NCBI RefSeq assembly: GCF_004349105.1
Contig: NZ_SMLB01000032.1
Span: 1-63,981, forward strand
DNA length: 63,981 nt
Reading direction: 5' to 3'
From: Jiangella aurantiaca
Lineage (GTDB): Bacteria; Actinomycetota; Actinomycetes; Jiangellales; Jiangellaceae
Translations under genes and position numbers: made by a program
Shown here: positions 51,716-61,144 of the stretch, piece after piece
Layout: each line of letters starts with the position of its first letter
Numbering within the stretch: the first letter of the stretch is position 1
Notes under the pieces: model-generated
Databases searched by the model: none
Told to the model about the DNA's origin: nothing
What the model saw: only the letters and a program-made list of their open reading frames with translations

Positions 51716-52816
51716 GTGACGACCGACGACCTCGCCAGAACCTCACTGTACGACCGCCACGTGGCGCTGGGCGCCAAGTTCGCAGAGTTCGGCGGCTGGT
51801 CGATGCCGCTGCAGTACACCGGCGTCGTCGACGAGCACACCGCCGTGCGCGAGCGGGTCGGGCTGTTCGACGTCAGCCACCTGGGCAAGGCGTCGGTCAC
51901 CGGGCCGGGCGCGCGGGCGTTCGTCGACTCCTGCCTCACCAACGCCCTGGAGAAGATCGGCCCGGGGCAGGCGCAGTACACGCTGTGCTGCGACGAGTCC
52001 GGTGGAGTGGTCGACGACCTCATCGTGTATCTGCGCGCCGACGACGACCTGCTGCTGGTGCCGAACGCCGCCAACAACGCCGAGGTGGTCCGCCGTCTCA
52101 CGGCGGCCGCGCCCGCCGGCGTCGAGGTGCGCGACCGGCACCACGACTTCGCCGTCCTCGCCGTCCAGGGCCCGAACAGCGACGAGGTGCTCACCGCGCT
52201 CGGGCTGCCGACCGGGCACCCGTACATGTCGTTCACCGAGACCACGCACGACGACGTCCCGCTCACCGTCTGCCGCACCGGCTACACCGGCGAGCGCGGC
52301 TACGAGCTGCTGGTCCCGTGGGCCGACGCCGGGACGGTGTGGGACGCGCTGCTGGCGGCCGGCCGCGAGTACGGCATCGCGCCGGCCGGCCTCGGCGCCC
52401 GCGACACCCTGCGCACCGAGATGGGCTACCCACTGCATGGGCAGGACCTCTCGCTGGGCATCTCGCCGGTGCAGGCCCGGGCCGGCTGGGCGGTCGGCTG
52501 GTCCAAGCCGGCGTTCTGGGGCCGCGACGCGCTACTGGCGGAGAAGGCGGCCGGCCCGGCCCGGCGGCTGCAGGGCATCAAGGCACGCGGCCGGGGCATC
52601 CCGCGCCCGGGCATGACGGTGACGGTCGACGGCGAGCCGGCCGGCACCGTCACGTCGGGGACGTTCTCGCCGACGCTGAAGCAGGGGATCGGCCTCGCGC
52701 TGCTGCCGCCGGACGTCGCCGAGGGTGCCGAGGTGTACGTCGACGTGCGCGGCCGGGCCGAGGCCTTCGAGGTGGTGCGGCCGCCGTTCGTGCAGCCGTC
52801 GACGAAGGAGGGCTGA
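51716..52816 (+). CDS. gcvT: aminomethyltransferase (glycine cleavage T protein)
   Basis: A 366-aa folate enzyme that releases ammonia from the aminomethyl-lipoyl H protein and makes methylene-THF. The N-terminal [24 protein letters not shown], the catalytic Asp region [14 protein letters not shown], and [15 protein letters not shown] with the folate-binding Glu are present. The length is normal. The H and P proteins are encoded elsewhere. The T protein depends on lipoyl-H, so lipA and lipB in this window also serve it. Confidence 0.94.
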   Translation: MTTDDLARTSLYDRHVALGAKFAEFGGWSMPLQYTGVVDEHTAVRERVGLFDVSHLGKASVTGPGARAFVDSCLTNALEKIGPGQAQYTLCCDESGGVVDDLIVYLRADDDLLLVPNAANNAEVVRRLTAAAPAGVEVRDRHHDFAVLAVQGPNSDEVLTALGLPTGHPYMSFTETTHDDVPLTVCRTGYTGERGYELLVPWADAGTVWDALLAAGREYGIAPAGLGARDTLRTEMGYPLHGQDLSLGISPVQARAGWAVGWSKPAFWGRDALLAEKAAGPARRLQGIKARGRGIPRPGMTVTVDGEPAGTVTSGTFSPTLKQGIGLALLPPDVAEGAEVYVDVRGRAEAFEVVRPPFVQPSTKEG

Positions 52817-52827
52817 GCCGCCGGCCG

Positions 52828-54081
52828 TCAGCCCTCGGCGACGTCCAGCCGCCGGGGCGCGGAGCGCAGCGGCGAGAGCCAGGCGATGACGGCCGCGACC
52901 ACGAGCGACAGTTGGCATACCAGCACCGCCTCATGGGTGTCGAGCGCACCGGCCAGCGCGCCGGCGACGACCGCCCCCAGCGGGTAGCCGACGCCGAAGG
53001 TGGCCATGCGCCCGGCCGTCATGACGCGGCTCATCAGCGGCTCAGGCGTCACCTGCTGCCGCAGCGTCACCGAGATGGTCGCGATGACCAGATACATCAG
53101 CGACCAGCCGGCGATCGCCAGCGCGCCGGACAGCCAGCTCCCCGCCAGCGCGACGGTGATCCCGGCGACGGCTGCGAACGGCAGCACGATCAGCGCGGCC
53201 CGCGGCCCGCCGAAGCGTCGCATGAGCCGGGGCATGAGCACGCTGCCCACGACGGCGCCGATCCCCCAGGCGCCGAACAGCATGCCCAGCCGCCAGTCGC
53301 CCTCCTGCACGCCGAGGGTGCGGTCGGCCCAGACGACGAGGATGGCCATCAGCGAACCGGCGCTGAACGCCACCAGGACCCCGATGACGATCATCACCCG
53401 GATGATCTCGTGCCGAAGGATGAACCGGGTCCCCTCGGCGACGGCGGACAGCCGCAGCGTGCTCTCGCGGTCTCGCGCGCCGGTCAGCGGCCGGACGATG
53501 CCACGGATGAGCATCGCCGACGCGACGAACGTCAGCACGTCGATGGCGATGATGGACGCGGGGGAGATGACGACGATGAGCGCGCCGGCGATCATCGGCA
53601 CCACCGTCTCGGCGACCGTGCTGCCGCCGGCCACCAGTGCATTGGCCGCCGGTAGCCGTTCCCGGCCGACCAGGCTGGGCAGCGCGCCCTGGTTGGCGGC
53701 GTCGAAGAAGACGTAGACAGTGCGGACGGCGAACGTCGCGATCAGCACGTGCGTCGCGGTCAGCGACTCGAACCAGAACGCGACCGGCACTGTGGCCAGC
53801 GTCAGCGCCGCCAGCAGGTCGGCACCGACCATCATACGGCGCCGATCGACGTGATCGGCCAGCGCGCCGGCCCACAGGCCGAACACGAGGTACGGCACGG
53901 CCTCGGCGACGATCACCAGTGACGTCCACGTGGCTGAGGCCGTGATGCCGTAGATGAGGACCGGCATGGCGATGAACGTCACCGCCGAGCCGGTCAGTGA
54001 GACGATGCGCGCCGCCACGTACCGGAAGATGTCCGGATCGTCGAGCAGACGCTGGCGCCTTGCGGGCGCTGAACTACCCAC
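52828..54081 (-). CDS. MFS transporter (MFS_3 type exporter)
   Basis: A 417-aa twelve-helix membrane protein. The loop 2-3 signature GALADHVDRRRMMVGAD is present, and the gate between the halves is RPLTGARDRESTLRL. It is of the type often seen as drug or enterobactin-like exporters, but the substrate is unknown. The GTG at 54081 follows a GGGAG site at some distance. It is convergent with gcvT and followed by no other gene on its strand. Confidence 0.88.
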   Translation of the reverse strand: MGSSAPARRQRLLDDPDIFRYVAARIVSLTGSAVTFIAMPVLIYGITASATWTSLVIVAEAVPYLVFGLWAGALADHVDRRRMMVGADLLAALTLATVPVAFWFESLTATHVLIATFAVRTVYVFFDAANQGALPSLVGRERLPAANALVAGGSTVAETVVPMIAGALIVVISPASIIAIDVLTFVASAMLIRGIVRPLTGARDRESTLRLSAVAEGTRFILRHEIIRVMIVIGVLVAFSAGSLMAILVVWADRTLGVQEGDWRLGMLFGAWGIGAVVGSVLMPRLMRRFGGPRAALIVLPFAAVAGITVALAGSWLSGALAIAGWSLMYLVIATISVTLRQQVTPEPLMSRVMTAGRMATFGVGYPLGAVVAGALAGALDTHEAVLVCQLSLVVAAVIAWLSPLRSAPRRLDVAEG

Positions 54082-54141
54082 GTCGATGAACTCCCGCCCC
54101 CCGCGAACTGAACTTTACGCGGAAGGCAACAGCATGACGGG

Positions 54142-54265
54142 TGTCTTGTCAAGGCGCCCGCGGGCGCGTCGCGGCGCTCGTCAGAACCGCCTGGGGAGGT
54201 GGCTTCAGGGCGCGTCGTTGCCGTCCCCTGCGCGGCAACGACGCGCCCTTGTACCCGTCAAGACA
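54142..54265 (+). repeat. long hairpin in the gap before the 54389 gene
   Basis: GGGCGCGTCGTTGCCG (54208-54223) pairs perfectly with CGGCAACGACGCGCCC (54233-54248) around a 9-nt loop. An outer TGTCTTG/CAAGACA pair (54142-54148, 54259-54265) could close it. The 307-bp gap around it holds no gene that I can see. Confidence 0.65.
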
Positions 54266-54388
54266 GAGCGGCCGCCGATTCATGACGCGGCATTCGATGT
54301 GACGTGGGCAACATCGGGGCGGGCGTCGCTCCGCGGCCGGCGGACCGTACTGTCGGGGCGGAGTGACGGCGCTGATCGGGAGGCGAAG

Positions 54389-54610
54389 ATGAGCTGGACG
54401 TGGCGGTTCCTGGCAGCGGACGGCGGACCCGTGCCGGGCGTGGACGACGGAGCGGGGCGCCCCGACGCGGGGTTCCCGACCCAGTCCGACGCCGAGAGCT
54501 GGCTGGGCGAGCACTGGCGGGAACTGGTCGAGGCCGGCGTCGACTCGGTGGTGCTGATCGAAGACGGCCGCGAGGTCTACGGCCCGATGAGCCTCGCCCC
54601 GCCGGACTGA
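54389..54610 (+). CDS. small conserved actinobacterial protein
   Basis: A 73-aa protein with the pattern FPTQSDAESWLGEHWRELVEAGV followed by VVLIEDGREVYGPMSL, a small alpha/beta unit seen in many actinobacteria. No function is known. GGGAGGCG precedes the ATG at 54389; the longer in-frame upstream ORF is not supported by codon sense. It is convergent with the aldo/keto reductase. Confidence 0.75.
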   Translation: MSWTWRFLAADGGPVPGVDDGAGRPDAGFPTQSDAESWLGEHWRELVEAGVDSVVLIEDGREVYGPMSLAPPD

Positions 54611-54695
54611 CGGCGGACGCGGGCGGCGCGGACGTGCCGCGGCGGGCGGGTCCGGTGTGGTCCGGCCCGCCGCGGGGCTCGCGCTGTCTCCGGTG

Positions 54696-55697
54696 TCAGT
54701 ACTTCGGCGACCGCTTGGCCGTCTCGGCCGGATCGCGCACGATGGCGTCGCCGAGGACGTCGTCGATCGCCTTCAGCAGATCCGGCTCGAGCGTGACACC
54801 GCTGGCAGCGACGTTCTCGGTGACCTGCTCCGGCCGTGAGGCGCCGACGATGGCGGCCGCGACGTTGGCGTTCTGCAGCACCCACGCGACCGCCAGCTGA
54901 GCCAGCGAGAGCCCGGCCTGCTCGGCCAGCGGCTGCAGGTTCTGGACGCGGGTGAGCACGTCGTCGGTGAGCAGGCGCCGGCCGATGTCCGAGCCGCTGC
55001 TCGTCAGAGCGCCGCGGGAGCCCTCCGGCGCGGCCTGGCCGGGCCGGTACTTGCCGGTGAGCACGCCTTGGGCGATGGGGGAGAAGACGACCTGCGAGAC
55101 GCCGATGTCCTCCGACGCCGGGATCACCTCCGACTCGATCACCCGCCACAGCATGGAGTACTCCGGCTGGTTGGAGACGAACGGAATACGCAGCTCGCGG
55201 GCGAGCGCGTGGCCCTGCCGGAGCTGGTCGGCAGTCCACTCCGAGACACCGATGTAGAGCGCCTTGCCGGCGCGGACGAGGTCGGCGAAGGCCTCCATCG
55301 TCTCCTCCAGCGGCGTGCTCGCGTCGTAGCGGTGCGCCTGGTAGAGGTCGACGTAGTCGACGCCGAGCCGGCGCAGCGAGGCGTCGATCGCCTCGTGGAT
55401 GTGCTTGCGCGACAGGCCGCGGTCGTTCGGGCCGTCGTGGCCGGCGGGCCAGAACACCTTGGTGAAGATCTCCAGCGACTCGCGCCGCTCACCGGCCAGC
55501 GCGCGTCCGAGGACCTCCTCGGCGCGGCCGCCCGCGTAGACGTCGGCGGTGTCGAAGGTCGTGATGCCGGCGTCGAGGGCCGCGCGCACGCAGGCGATCG
55601 CGGTGTCGTCCTGCACCTGGGAGCCGTGGGTGATCCAGTTGCCGTACGCGATCTCACTGATCTTGAGGCCGGACCGGCCGAGGGTGCGAAATTCCAT
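54696..55697 (-). CDS. aldo/keto reductase
   Basis: A 333-aa NADPH-dependent reductase with the (beta/alpha)8 fold, closest to the K+-channel-beta/YghZ group. The catalytic Asp-Tyr-Lys-His are in TFDTADVYAGG, EIFTKVFW and YQAHRYD. NADPH-binding segments include FSPIAQGVLTGKY and AIVGASRPEQV. It reduces aldehydes or ketones; the substrate is unknown. ATAGAT lies six bases before the ATG. Single gene. Confidence 0.92.
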   Translation of the reverse strand: MEFRTLGRSGLKISEIAYGNWITHGSQVQDDTAIACVRAALDAGITTFDTADVYAGGRAEEVLGRALAGERRESLEIFTKVFWPAGHDGPNDRGLSRKHIHEAIDASLRRLGVDYVDLYQAHRYDASTPLEETMEAFADLVRAGKALYIGVSEWTADQLRQGHALARELRIPFVSNQPEYSMLWRVIESEVIPASEDIGVSQVVFSPIAQGVLTGKYRPGQAAPEGSRGALTSSGSDIGRRLLTDDVLTRVQNLQPLAEQAGLSLAQLAVAWVLQNANVAAAIVGASRPEQVTENVAASGVTLEPDLLKAIDDVLGDAIVRDPAETAKRSPKY

Positions 55698-55703
55698 GCG
55701 CGC

Positions 55704-55709
55704 GAATCT
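55704..55709 (-). promoter_or_regulatory. leaderless-type -10 box (ATAGAT) for the aldo/keto reductase
   Basis: On the minus strand ATAGAT (or TAGATT one base on) lies 5-6 bases before the ATG at 55697. No ribosome site is present. Confidence 0.45.
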
Positions 55710-55804
55710 ATCGGGTCCGGCTGGGGCCGCGGCGCCGAGGGCGGCCAGCCCCATGGCCGATCCCGAGGTCCCAGGGGCGCCGAGTCCCAGGAGGAACGAG
55801 GAAG

Positions 55805-56305
55805 CTACGCGTCTGCGGCGAGGTCCTTGGTGAAGTACCGGCTCAGCTCGGCGTCGCTGTAGTAGCCGTACGGCGCGGTGGGGGTGTACCCGCTGGACTG
55901 GTACAGCGAGATCGCCTCGGGCTGCTTGAGCCCGGTCTCGAGGACGACGCGGGTGTAGCCGGCCCGTAGCGCCTGGGCCTCGAGCTCGGACAGCAGCCGG
56001 CGGGCGTGGCCGCCACCGCGGTGCTCGTGGGCGACGTACATGCGCTTGATCTCGGCGACGCCATCGCCGTGCTTGCGGAAGCCGCCGGTGGCGACCGGCT
56101 CATTGCCGACGAAGCCGACGAGGAACAGGCCGTCGGGCGGGGTGAACTCCTCGGGGAGGATCGGGCCCTCGTCGGGGTCGCCGTAGCGCTCGGCGTACTC
56201 CAGCTGCAGCTCGCTCTCCAGCGCCCGCACGACGGGGTCGGAGTAGCGCAGCGCACGGATGAACAGGCCGGTGTCGTCGCGGTCGGCCGTGGGCGCCGTG
56301 CTCAC
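55805..56305 (-). CDS. GNAT-family N-acetyltransferase
   Basis: A 166-aa GNAT protein. The acetyl-CoA motif A is EIKRMYVAHEHRGGGHARRLL, followed by YTRVVLETGLKQPEAISLYQSSGY, a standard motif-B pattern. The acceptor is unknown. The GTG at 56305 overlaps the stop of the DUF3043 gene, so it is translated from the same message. Confidence 0.88.
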   Translation of the reverse strand: MSTAPTADRDDTGLFIRALRYSDPVVRALESELQLEYAERYGDPDEGPILPEEFTPPDGLFLVGFVGNEPVATGGFRKHGDGVAEIKRMYVAHEHRGGGHARRLLSELEAQALRAGYTRVVLETGLKQPEAISLYQSSGYTPTAPYGYYSDAELSRYFTKDLAADA

Positions 56306-56889
56306 ACGAGCGTCCCGGGCTTGACCTGGGGCTTGGGCAGCCGGAGCCGGCGCAGCTGGCTGGCGCGGGTGATGGCGTACAGCACGTGTCCTTTCCCGGG
56401 GTCGTCGGGGAAGCGCTTTCGCACCTCACGCTTCACCCGGACCCCGAGAATCGTCAAGTCGACGATGAGCAGCACCATGACCGCGAGCCAGATGATCGTG
56501 GACGCCAACTGGACGACGGGGATCCCGATCAGGCTGGTCAGCAGGATGACCAGGATGAGCGGCAGGAAGAACTCCGCCACCGTGCGCCGGGAGTCGACGT
56601 AGTTGCGGACGAACCGCCGCACCTCGCCCTGGTCGCGGGCGAGGTAGTGCTTCTCGTCGCCGGTGTTCATCGCCTCGCGCGTCTTGGCGCGCTCGGCGCG
56701 CATGCGCTCACGCTCGCGGCGCATTGCCTCGCGCCGGTTCAGCGCAGGCCGGACCCGCTGTTTGCGGGCCTTCTCGGCCTCGGAGCGCTTCGGCGTGGGA
56801 CGGCCCTTGCCACCGGCGTGGCCGGGGGCGTCCGCGGCTTCGGCGGCGGGGACGTCAGCGGTCTCGGGAGAAGTTCGGCGACGGAACAC
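56302..56889 (-). CDS. DUF3043 membrane protein
   Basis: A 195-aa actinobacterial protein. The N-terminus is charged and basic (PTPKRSEAEKARKQRV, then a helix rich in Arg/Glu), and the C-terminal half holds two membrane helices near residues 115-160. Family members occur beside Psp genes, as here, where the gene diverges from pspA with 135 bp between. Function is unknown. GTG start; TACCCT is 7 nt upstream. Confidence 0.85.
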   Translation of the reverse strand: MFRRRTSPETADVPAAEAADAPGHAGGKGRPTPKRSEAEKARKQRVRPALNRREAMRRERERMRAERAKTREAMNTGDEKHYLARDQGEVRRFVRNYVDSRRTVAEFFLPLILVILLTSLIGIPVVQLASTIIWLAVMVLLIVDLTILGVRVKREVRKRFPDDPGKGHVLYAITRASQLRRLRLPKPQVKPGTLV

Positions 56890-57024
56890 GTCTACCAGGG
56901 TAGGACAGTATTCACGCCGGCCCTGCCACGCCGAGGCACTACATCTTAAGGTTGGGCCGTAGGGTTGGGTGTAAACACTGTGTGTGGCAGTGCTCACCAG
57001 CTCGAGAAAGGGATACCTGGCCTC

Positions 57025-57819
57025 ATGGGGATCCTCCAGCGAATGTCCATGATCTTCCGGGCGAAGGCCGACAAGGCGCTCGACCGCGCCGAGGACCCCC
57101 GGGAGACGCTTGACTACTCCTACAAGAAGCAGCTCGAGCTGCTTCAGAAGGTGCGCCGAGGCGTGGCCGACGTCGCCACCAGCCGCAAGCGCATCGAGGT
57201 CCAGATGACGCAGCTGCAGGGCCAGTCGGGCAAGCTGCAGGAGCAGGCGCAGAAGGCGCTGTCTCTCGGCCGCGAGGACCTCGCCCGCGAGGCGCTGACC
57301 CGCCGGTCCGGGCTGCAGAACCAGATCACCGACCTGCAGACGCAGCACCAGTCGCTGCAGGGCGAGGAGGAGAAGCTCACCCTCGCGGCGCAGCGGCTGC
57401 AGGCCAAGGTCGAGTCCTTCCGCACGAAGAAGGAGACCATCAAGGCCAGCTACACCGCGGCCGAGGCGCAGACCCGCATCGGCGAGGCGTTCAGCGGCAT
57501 CTCCGAGGAGATGAGCGACGTCGGCCTGGCCGTCCAGCGGGCCGAGGACAAGACCGCCAACATGCAGGCGCGGGCCGGCGCCATCGACGAGCTGCTCGCC
57601 TCCGGCGCGCTCGAGGACCCCACCGGCACCTCGAAGGACGACATCACCGTCGAGCTCGATCGCCTGGCCTCGACCAGCGACGTCGAGCTGGAGCTGTCGC
57701 GCATGAAGCAGGAGCTGACCGGTGGCGCCGAGCCACCGCGGCAGCTCGAGGGCAACGGCGCGGCTCCGGACGCCGAGGCGGCTGAGCCGCAGCGGCAGCG
57801 CGAGGAGGGCCAGCTGTGA
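57025..57819 (+). CDS. pspA: PspA/IM30-family envelope stress protein
   Basis: A 264-aa PspA homologue. Nearly the whole length is coiled coil (residues 20-215) with an amphipathic N-terminal helix (GILQRMSMIFRAKADKALD) that binds stressed membranes and an Asp-Pro turn in RAEDPRETLDYSYKKQ. It forms scaffolds that seal the inner membrane. The ATG at 57025 has GAAAGGGA upstream; the ORF beginning at 56965 adds unrelated residues. First gene of pspA, pspAA, htpX, pspAB, with a 4-bp overlap to the next. Confidence 0.94.
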   Translation: MGILQRMSMIFRAKADKALDRAEDPRETLDYSYKKQLELLQKVRRGVADVATSRKRIEVQMTQLQGQSGKLQEQAQKALSLGREDLAREALTRRSGLQNQITDLQTQHQSLQGEEEKLTLAAQRLQAKVESFRTKKETIKASYTAAEAQTRIGEAFSGISEEMSDVGLAVQRAEDKTANMQARAGAIDELLASGALEDPTGTSKDDITVELDRLASTSDVELELSRMKQELTGGAEPPRQLEGNGAAPDAEAAEPQRQREEGQL

Positions 57820-58109
57820 TCGTCCGGATCATGGGTGAGGGCCAGTTCGAGGTCGACGAGACCCACCTCGAGGAGCTCAACCGACTCGACGACGCCCTGG
57901 GCGAGGCCATCGACGGCGGCGACGACGACGCGTTCCGCGCGGCGTTGACGGCCCTGCTCGACGAGGTCCGCCGGGCCGGCACCGCGGTCGCCGACGACGT
58001 CCTGGTCGACAGCGACCTGGTGCTGCCGTACGACGAGGCGCACATCGACGAGGTGCGCGAGCTGCTCACCGAGGAGGGCCTGGTCCCGTCGGAGCCGCCG
58101 GCCAAGTGA
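57816..58109 (+). CDS. pspAA: PspA-associated protein PspAA
   Basis: A 97-aa cytosolic protein of the PspAA family, recognised by MIVRIMGEGQFEVDETHLEELN in pattern and by LLTEEGLVPSE at the end. The family is always found next to pspA in actinobacteria and archaea, with an accessory role in the Psp response. Start GTG overlaps the pspA stop by four bases. Confidence 0.9.
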   Translation: MIVRIMGEGQFEVDETHLEELNRLDDALGEAIDGGDDDAFRAALTALLDEVRRAGTAVADDVLVDSDLVLPYDEAHIDEVRELLTEEGLVPSEPPAK

Positions 58110-58230
58110 CCCGGTCGCGGCTGGGTGGGCCCGCCGGGCTCGCCCAGCCGGGCGCGGGAACCGCCGGGCTCGCGACGGCGTTCCCATAGCGGATGGGCTT
58201 TCGCCCGTCGCAGGTAGGAGAGGAAGCACG

Positions 58231-59133
58231 TTGGCTCGCTCGAGGTTCGCCCCGGACCGGGGTCTCTCGTTCCGGATGGGCTTGACGATGGTCGTCCTGG
58301 CCCTGCTCTACGTCGTGTTGATCGGCGCCATCTCCTACGGCACGGGCGCCGTCTGGCTCGGTGTGCTCATCGGCCTGGGTGTGCTGTGGGGCCAGTGGTA
58401 CTTCTCCGACAAGCTGGCGCTGTCGGGCATGGGGGCGCGCGAGGTGTCGCCGGCCGAGGAGCCCGAGCTGCACGCCATGATCGACCGGCTGTGCGCGCTC
58501 GCCGACATGCCGAAGCCGCGGGTCGCGGTCGCCGACACCGACCTGCCGAACGCGTTCGCCGCCGGCCGCAGCCCTGAGCGGGCCGTCGTCTGCGTCACCC
58601 GGGGCGTCCAGCGCCGGCTCGACGAGCGCGAGCTCGAGGCGGTCCTGTCGCACGAGCTTTCCCACGTCGCGCACCGCGACGTCCTGGTCATGACGGTGGC
58701 CTCGGTGGTCGGCGTGCTGGCCGGCTTCCTGACCAAGATGCTGCTCTGGTCCGGTCTGGGCAACAACCGCGGCGGCAACAACAACGCCGCGATCATGGTG
58801 CTCGTCGTCACGGTCGTTGCAGCCGTCGTCTACGGCGTCAGCTTCGTGCTGACTCGGCTCCTCTCGCGGTATCGCGAGCTGGCCGCCGATCGCGCCGGCG
58901 CCATCCTCACCGGCCAGCCGTCGGCCCTGGCCAGCGCGCTGACCAAGATCTCCGGCGAGATGGCGCAGATCCCGCGCAAGGATCTCCGCGCCGCCGAGCC
59001 GTACAACGCGTTCTTCTTCGTGCCGGCCCTCACCGGCAAGATCGACATCGCGTCGTTGTTCGCCTCGCACCCGCCGCTGGAGAAGCGGCTCGAGCAGCTC
59101 AGCCGCATCTCCGTCGAGCTGGGCCGGGAGTGA
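58231..59133 (+). CDS. htpX: HtpX-type membrane zinc metalloprotease (M48)
   Basis: A 300-aa inner-membrane protease that degrades damaged membrane proteins. Zinc ligands are in HELSHVAHRD and the later Glu in YRELAADRAG. Two N-terminal helices and two after the active site (VLVMTVASVVGVLAGFL and IMVLVVTVVAAVVYG) fit HtpX. The TTG start follows AGGAGAGGAA. Its place inside the Psp operon couples protein clearance to PspA membrane repair. Confidence 0.94.
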   Translation: MARSRFAPDRGLSFRMGLTMVVLALLYVVLIGAISYGTGAVWLGVLIGLGVLWGQWYFSDKLALSGMGAREVSPAEEPELHAMIDRLCALADMPKPRVAVADTDLPNAFAAGRSPERAVVCVTRGVQRRLDERELEAVLSHELSHVAHRDVLVMTVASVVGVLAGFLTKMLLWSGLGNNRGGNNNAAIMVLVVTVVAAVVYGVSFVLTRLLSRYRELAADRAGAILTGQPSALASALTKISGEMAQIPRKDLRAAEPYNAFFFVPALTGKIDIASLFASHPPLEKRLEQLSRISVELGRE

Positions 59134-59137
59134 ATAC

Positions 59138-59704
59138 GTGGGTCTCCTCGACGCCATCTTCGGTCGATCCAAGCAGGTCCAGCCCAACCTCGACGCCCTG
59201 TTTGCGCTGCCCACGGCGGCGCTGACGCTGGAGACGTCGGCGCAGATGCGCCCGACCGGGGTCGGCGCGGTGTGCTTCCGGCAGGCCGAGGGTGGCCCGT
59301 TCGCCCGCCTCAAGGCCGACGTCACCACGCTGCTCGGCGGCGCCGAGCCCGAAGAGGTGCACGACGCCTACGGCTACACCTGGCTCGTGGTCCGGCGCGA
59401 CCCGTCGGCGATGTCCGAGCTGTGCACCGACCTCCACGCGGTGAACTCCACGCTCGAAGAGGCCGGCTTCGGGCCGTCGCTGCTGTGCACCACCATCGGC
59501 CTGCACTCCGACAACGGCCGCGGGCTGGCGCTGGTCTACCTCTACAAGCGCGGCACGTTCTATCCGTTCGCGCCGCTCGACGCGCAGCGACAGGACCGCG
59601 ACAACGCGCTGGAGCTGCAGGTGCGCGCCCTCGTCGGCGGCGACCTCCCGATCGAGCCCGACGTCAGCCGCTGGTTCCCGGTCTGGGGCGCTCCCGGCGT
59701 CTGA
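59138..59704 (+). CDS. pspAB: PspA-associated protein PspAB
   Basis: A 188-aa protein of the PspAB family (MGLLDAIFGRSKQVQPNLD at the start, FGPSLLCTTIGLHS and YKRGTFYPFAP later). It is known only from Psp neighbourhoods; the biochemical role is unknown. GTG start, 4 bp after the htpX stop. Confidence 0.9.
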   Translation: MGLLDAIFGRSKQVQPNLDALFALPTAALTLETSAQMRPTGVGAVCFRQAEGGPFARLKADVTTLLGGAEPEEVHDAYGYTWLVVRRDPSAMSELCTDLHAVNSTLEEAGFGPSLLCTTIGLHSDNGRGLALVYLYKRGTFYPFAPLDAQRQDRDNALELQVRALVGGDLPIEPDVSRWFPVWGAPGV

Positions 59705-59719
59705 CGCGATCCGGGAGCC

Positions 59720-59809
59720 CTCACCAGGATCACCCGAGCCTCAACACGCCTGCAATCGTGTTGAGGCTCCCGTAATCCTGGTGATGTGGGCGATCGTCGA
59801 TGATCATCG
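59720..59809 (-). repeat. dispersed palindromic repeat, family A copy 3
   Basis: Read on the minus strand this is the best-preserved copy. ATCACCAGGATTACGGGAGC leads into GAGCCTCAACACG, ATTGCAGG, then CGTGTTGAGGCTC, a 13-bp perfect stem, and ATCCTGGTGA closes the outer arm. Left-flank GATGATCATC and GATCGCCC are shared with copy 1. Confidence 0.8.
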
Positions 59810-59848
59810 CAGCAGAGGGACGGCGAACGCGGCGCGTGCAGAGCCGGG

Positions 59849-61033
59849 TCAGGCCTTGACGGCGCCGCTGCCGGGCAGCGCGAGCATGCGGTCCAGCGCT
59901 ACCCGCGCCCAGTGGGCGGTGTCGTCGTCGACCTCGATGCGGTTGACGACGCGGCCCTCGACCAGGTTCTCCAGCGCCCATACCAGGTGCGGGAGGTCGA
60001 TGCGGTTCATGGTGGCGCAGAAGCAGACCGTCTTCTCCAGGAACACGACCGTCTTGTCGGGGTGCTCGGCGGCCAGGCGCTTGACCAGGTTGAGCTCGGT
60101 GCCGACGGCCCAGGCCGAGCCGGCCGGCGCGGCGGCGATGGTCTTGATGATGTATTCCGTCGAGCCGACGTAGTCGGCGCCGAGGACGACCTCGTGCTGG
60201 CACTCGGGGTGGACGAGCACGTTGACGCCGGGGATGCGGGCGCGGACGTCGGCCACCGACTCGGCGGTGAACCGGCCGTGCACCGAGCAGTGGCCCTTCC
60301 AGAGCAGGATCTTGGCGGCGCGCAGCTCGTCGTCGGTGACCCCGAAGCCCGGCTTGTGCGGGTCGACGACCACGCAGTCGTCCAGCGAGAGGCCCAGCTG
60401 CAGGACGGCGGTGTTGCGGCCCAGGTGCTGGTCGGGCAGGAACAGCACCTTCTCGCCCTGCGCGAACGCCCACTCCAGTGCCTGCCGGGCGTTGCTGGAC
60501 GTGCAGACGGCGCCGCCGTTGCGGCCGCAGAAGGCCTTGATGTCGGCGGACGAGTTCATGTACGTGATCGGGACGGTGCCGGCCGCCACGCCGGCCTCCT
60601 CGAGCCGTGTCCAGGCGTCCTCGACCTGCAGGATGCGGGCCATGTCGGCCATCGAGCAGCCGGCGGCGAGGTCGGGCAGCACGACCTGCTGGTGGCCGCC
60701 GGTCAGGATGTCGGCGGACTCGGCCATGAAGTGCACGCCGCAGAAGACGATGTACTCCGCCTCGGGGCGGGCTGCGGCGTCGCGGGCCAGCTTGAAGGAG
60801 TCGCCCGTGACGTCGGCGAACTGGATGACCTCGTCGCGCTGGTAGTGGTGCCCCAGCACGAACACCCGGTCGCCCAGCGTGGCGCGGGCCTTGCGGGCGC
60901 GCTCGACGAGGTCGGGGTCGCTGGCGGCGGGCAGGTCGCCCGGACACTCCACGCCGCGTTCGCTCTGCGGGTCGGCGCCCCGGCCCAGCAGGAGCAGCGG
61001 GACGGGTGTCGACTGGGTCTGGGTCACGGTCAC
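59849..61033 (-). CDS. nadA: quinolinate synthase
   Basis: A 394-aa [4Fe-4S] enzyme that condenses iminoaspartate and DHAP to quinolinate in de novo NAD synthesis. The three NadA cysteines sit in VFCGVHFMAESAD, CFCATMNRID and another in HPECQHEV; the signature GHHYQRDEVIQFAD and GCSMADMA are present. Start GTG at 61033 is the likeliest; GTG at 61027 is also possible. The nadB and nadC genes are not in the window. Confidence 0.95.
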   Translation of the reverse strand: MTVTQTQSTPVPLLLLGRGADPQSERGVECPGDLPAASDPDLVERARKARATLGDRVFVLGHHYQRDEVIQFADVTGDSFKLARDAAARPEAEYIVFCGVHFMAESADILTGGHQQVVLPDLAAGCSMADMARILQVEDAWTRLEEAGVAAGTVPITYMNSSADIKAFCGRNGGAVCTSSNARQALEWAFAQGEKVLFLPDQHLGRNTAVLQLGLSLDDCVVVDPHKPGFGVTDDELRAAKILLWKGHCSVHGRFTAESVADVRARIPGVNVLVHPECQHEVVLGADYVGSTEYIIKTIAAAPAGSAWAVGTELNLVKRLAAEHPDKTVVFLEKTVCFCATMNRIDLPHLVWALENLVEGRVVNRIEVDDDTAHWARVALDRMLALPGSGAVKA

Positions 61034-61144
61034 GGCTGGCAGCCCTTTCTCCGGCAGTCGGCGCCGACCACGTCGTGCGGCGTGCGACCGCGTCGCCTCG
61101 GCACTGGTGAGAACACGTGCCGTACCCACAATCGTCCCATGCTG

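Noticed and set aside
56965-57024. Longer N-terminus for PspA from 56965
   Set aside because: The added residues are not PspA-like, and a good ribosome site precedes the ATG at 57025.
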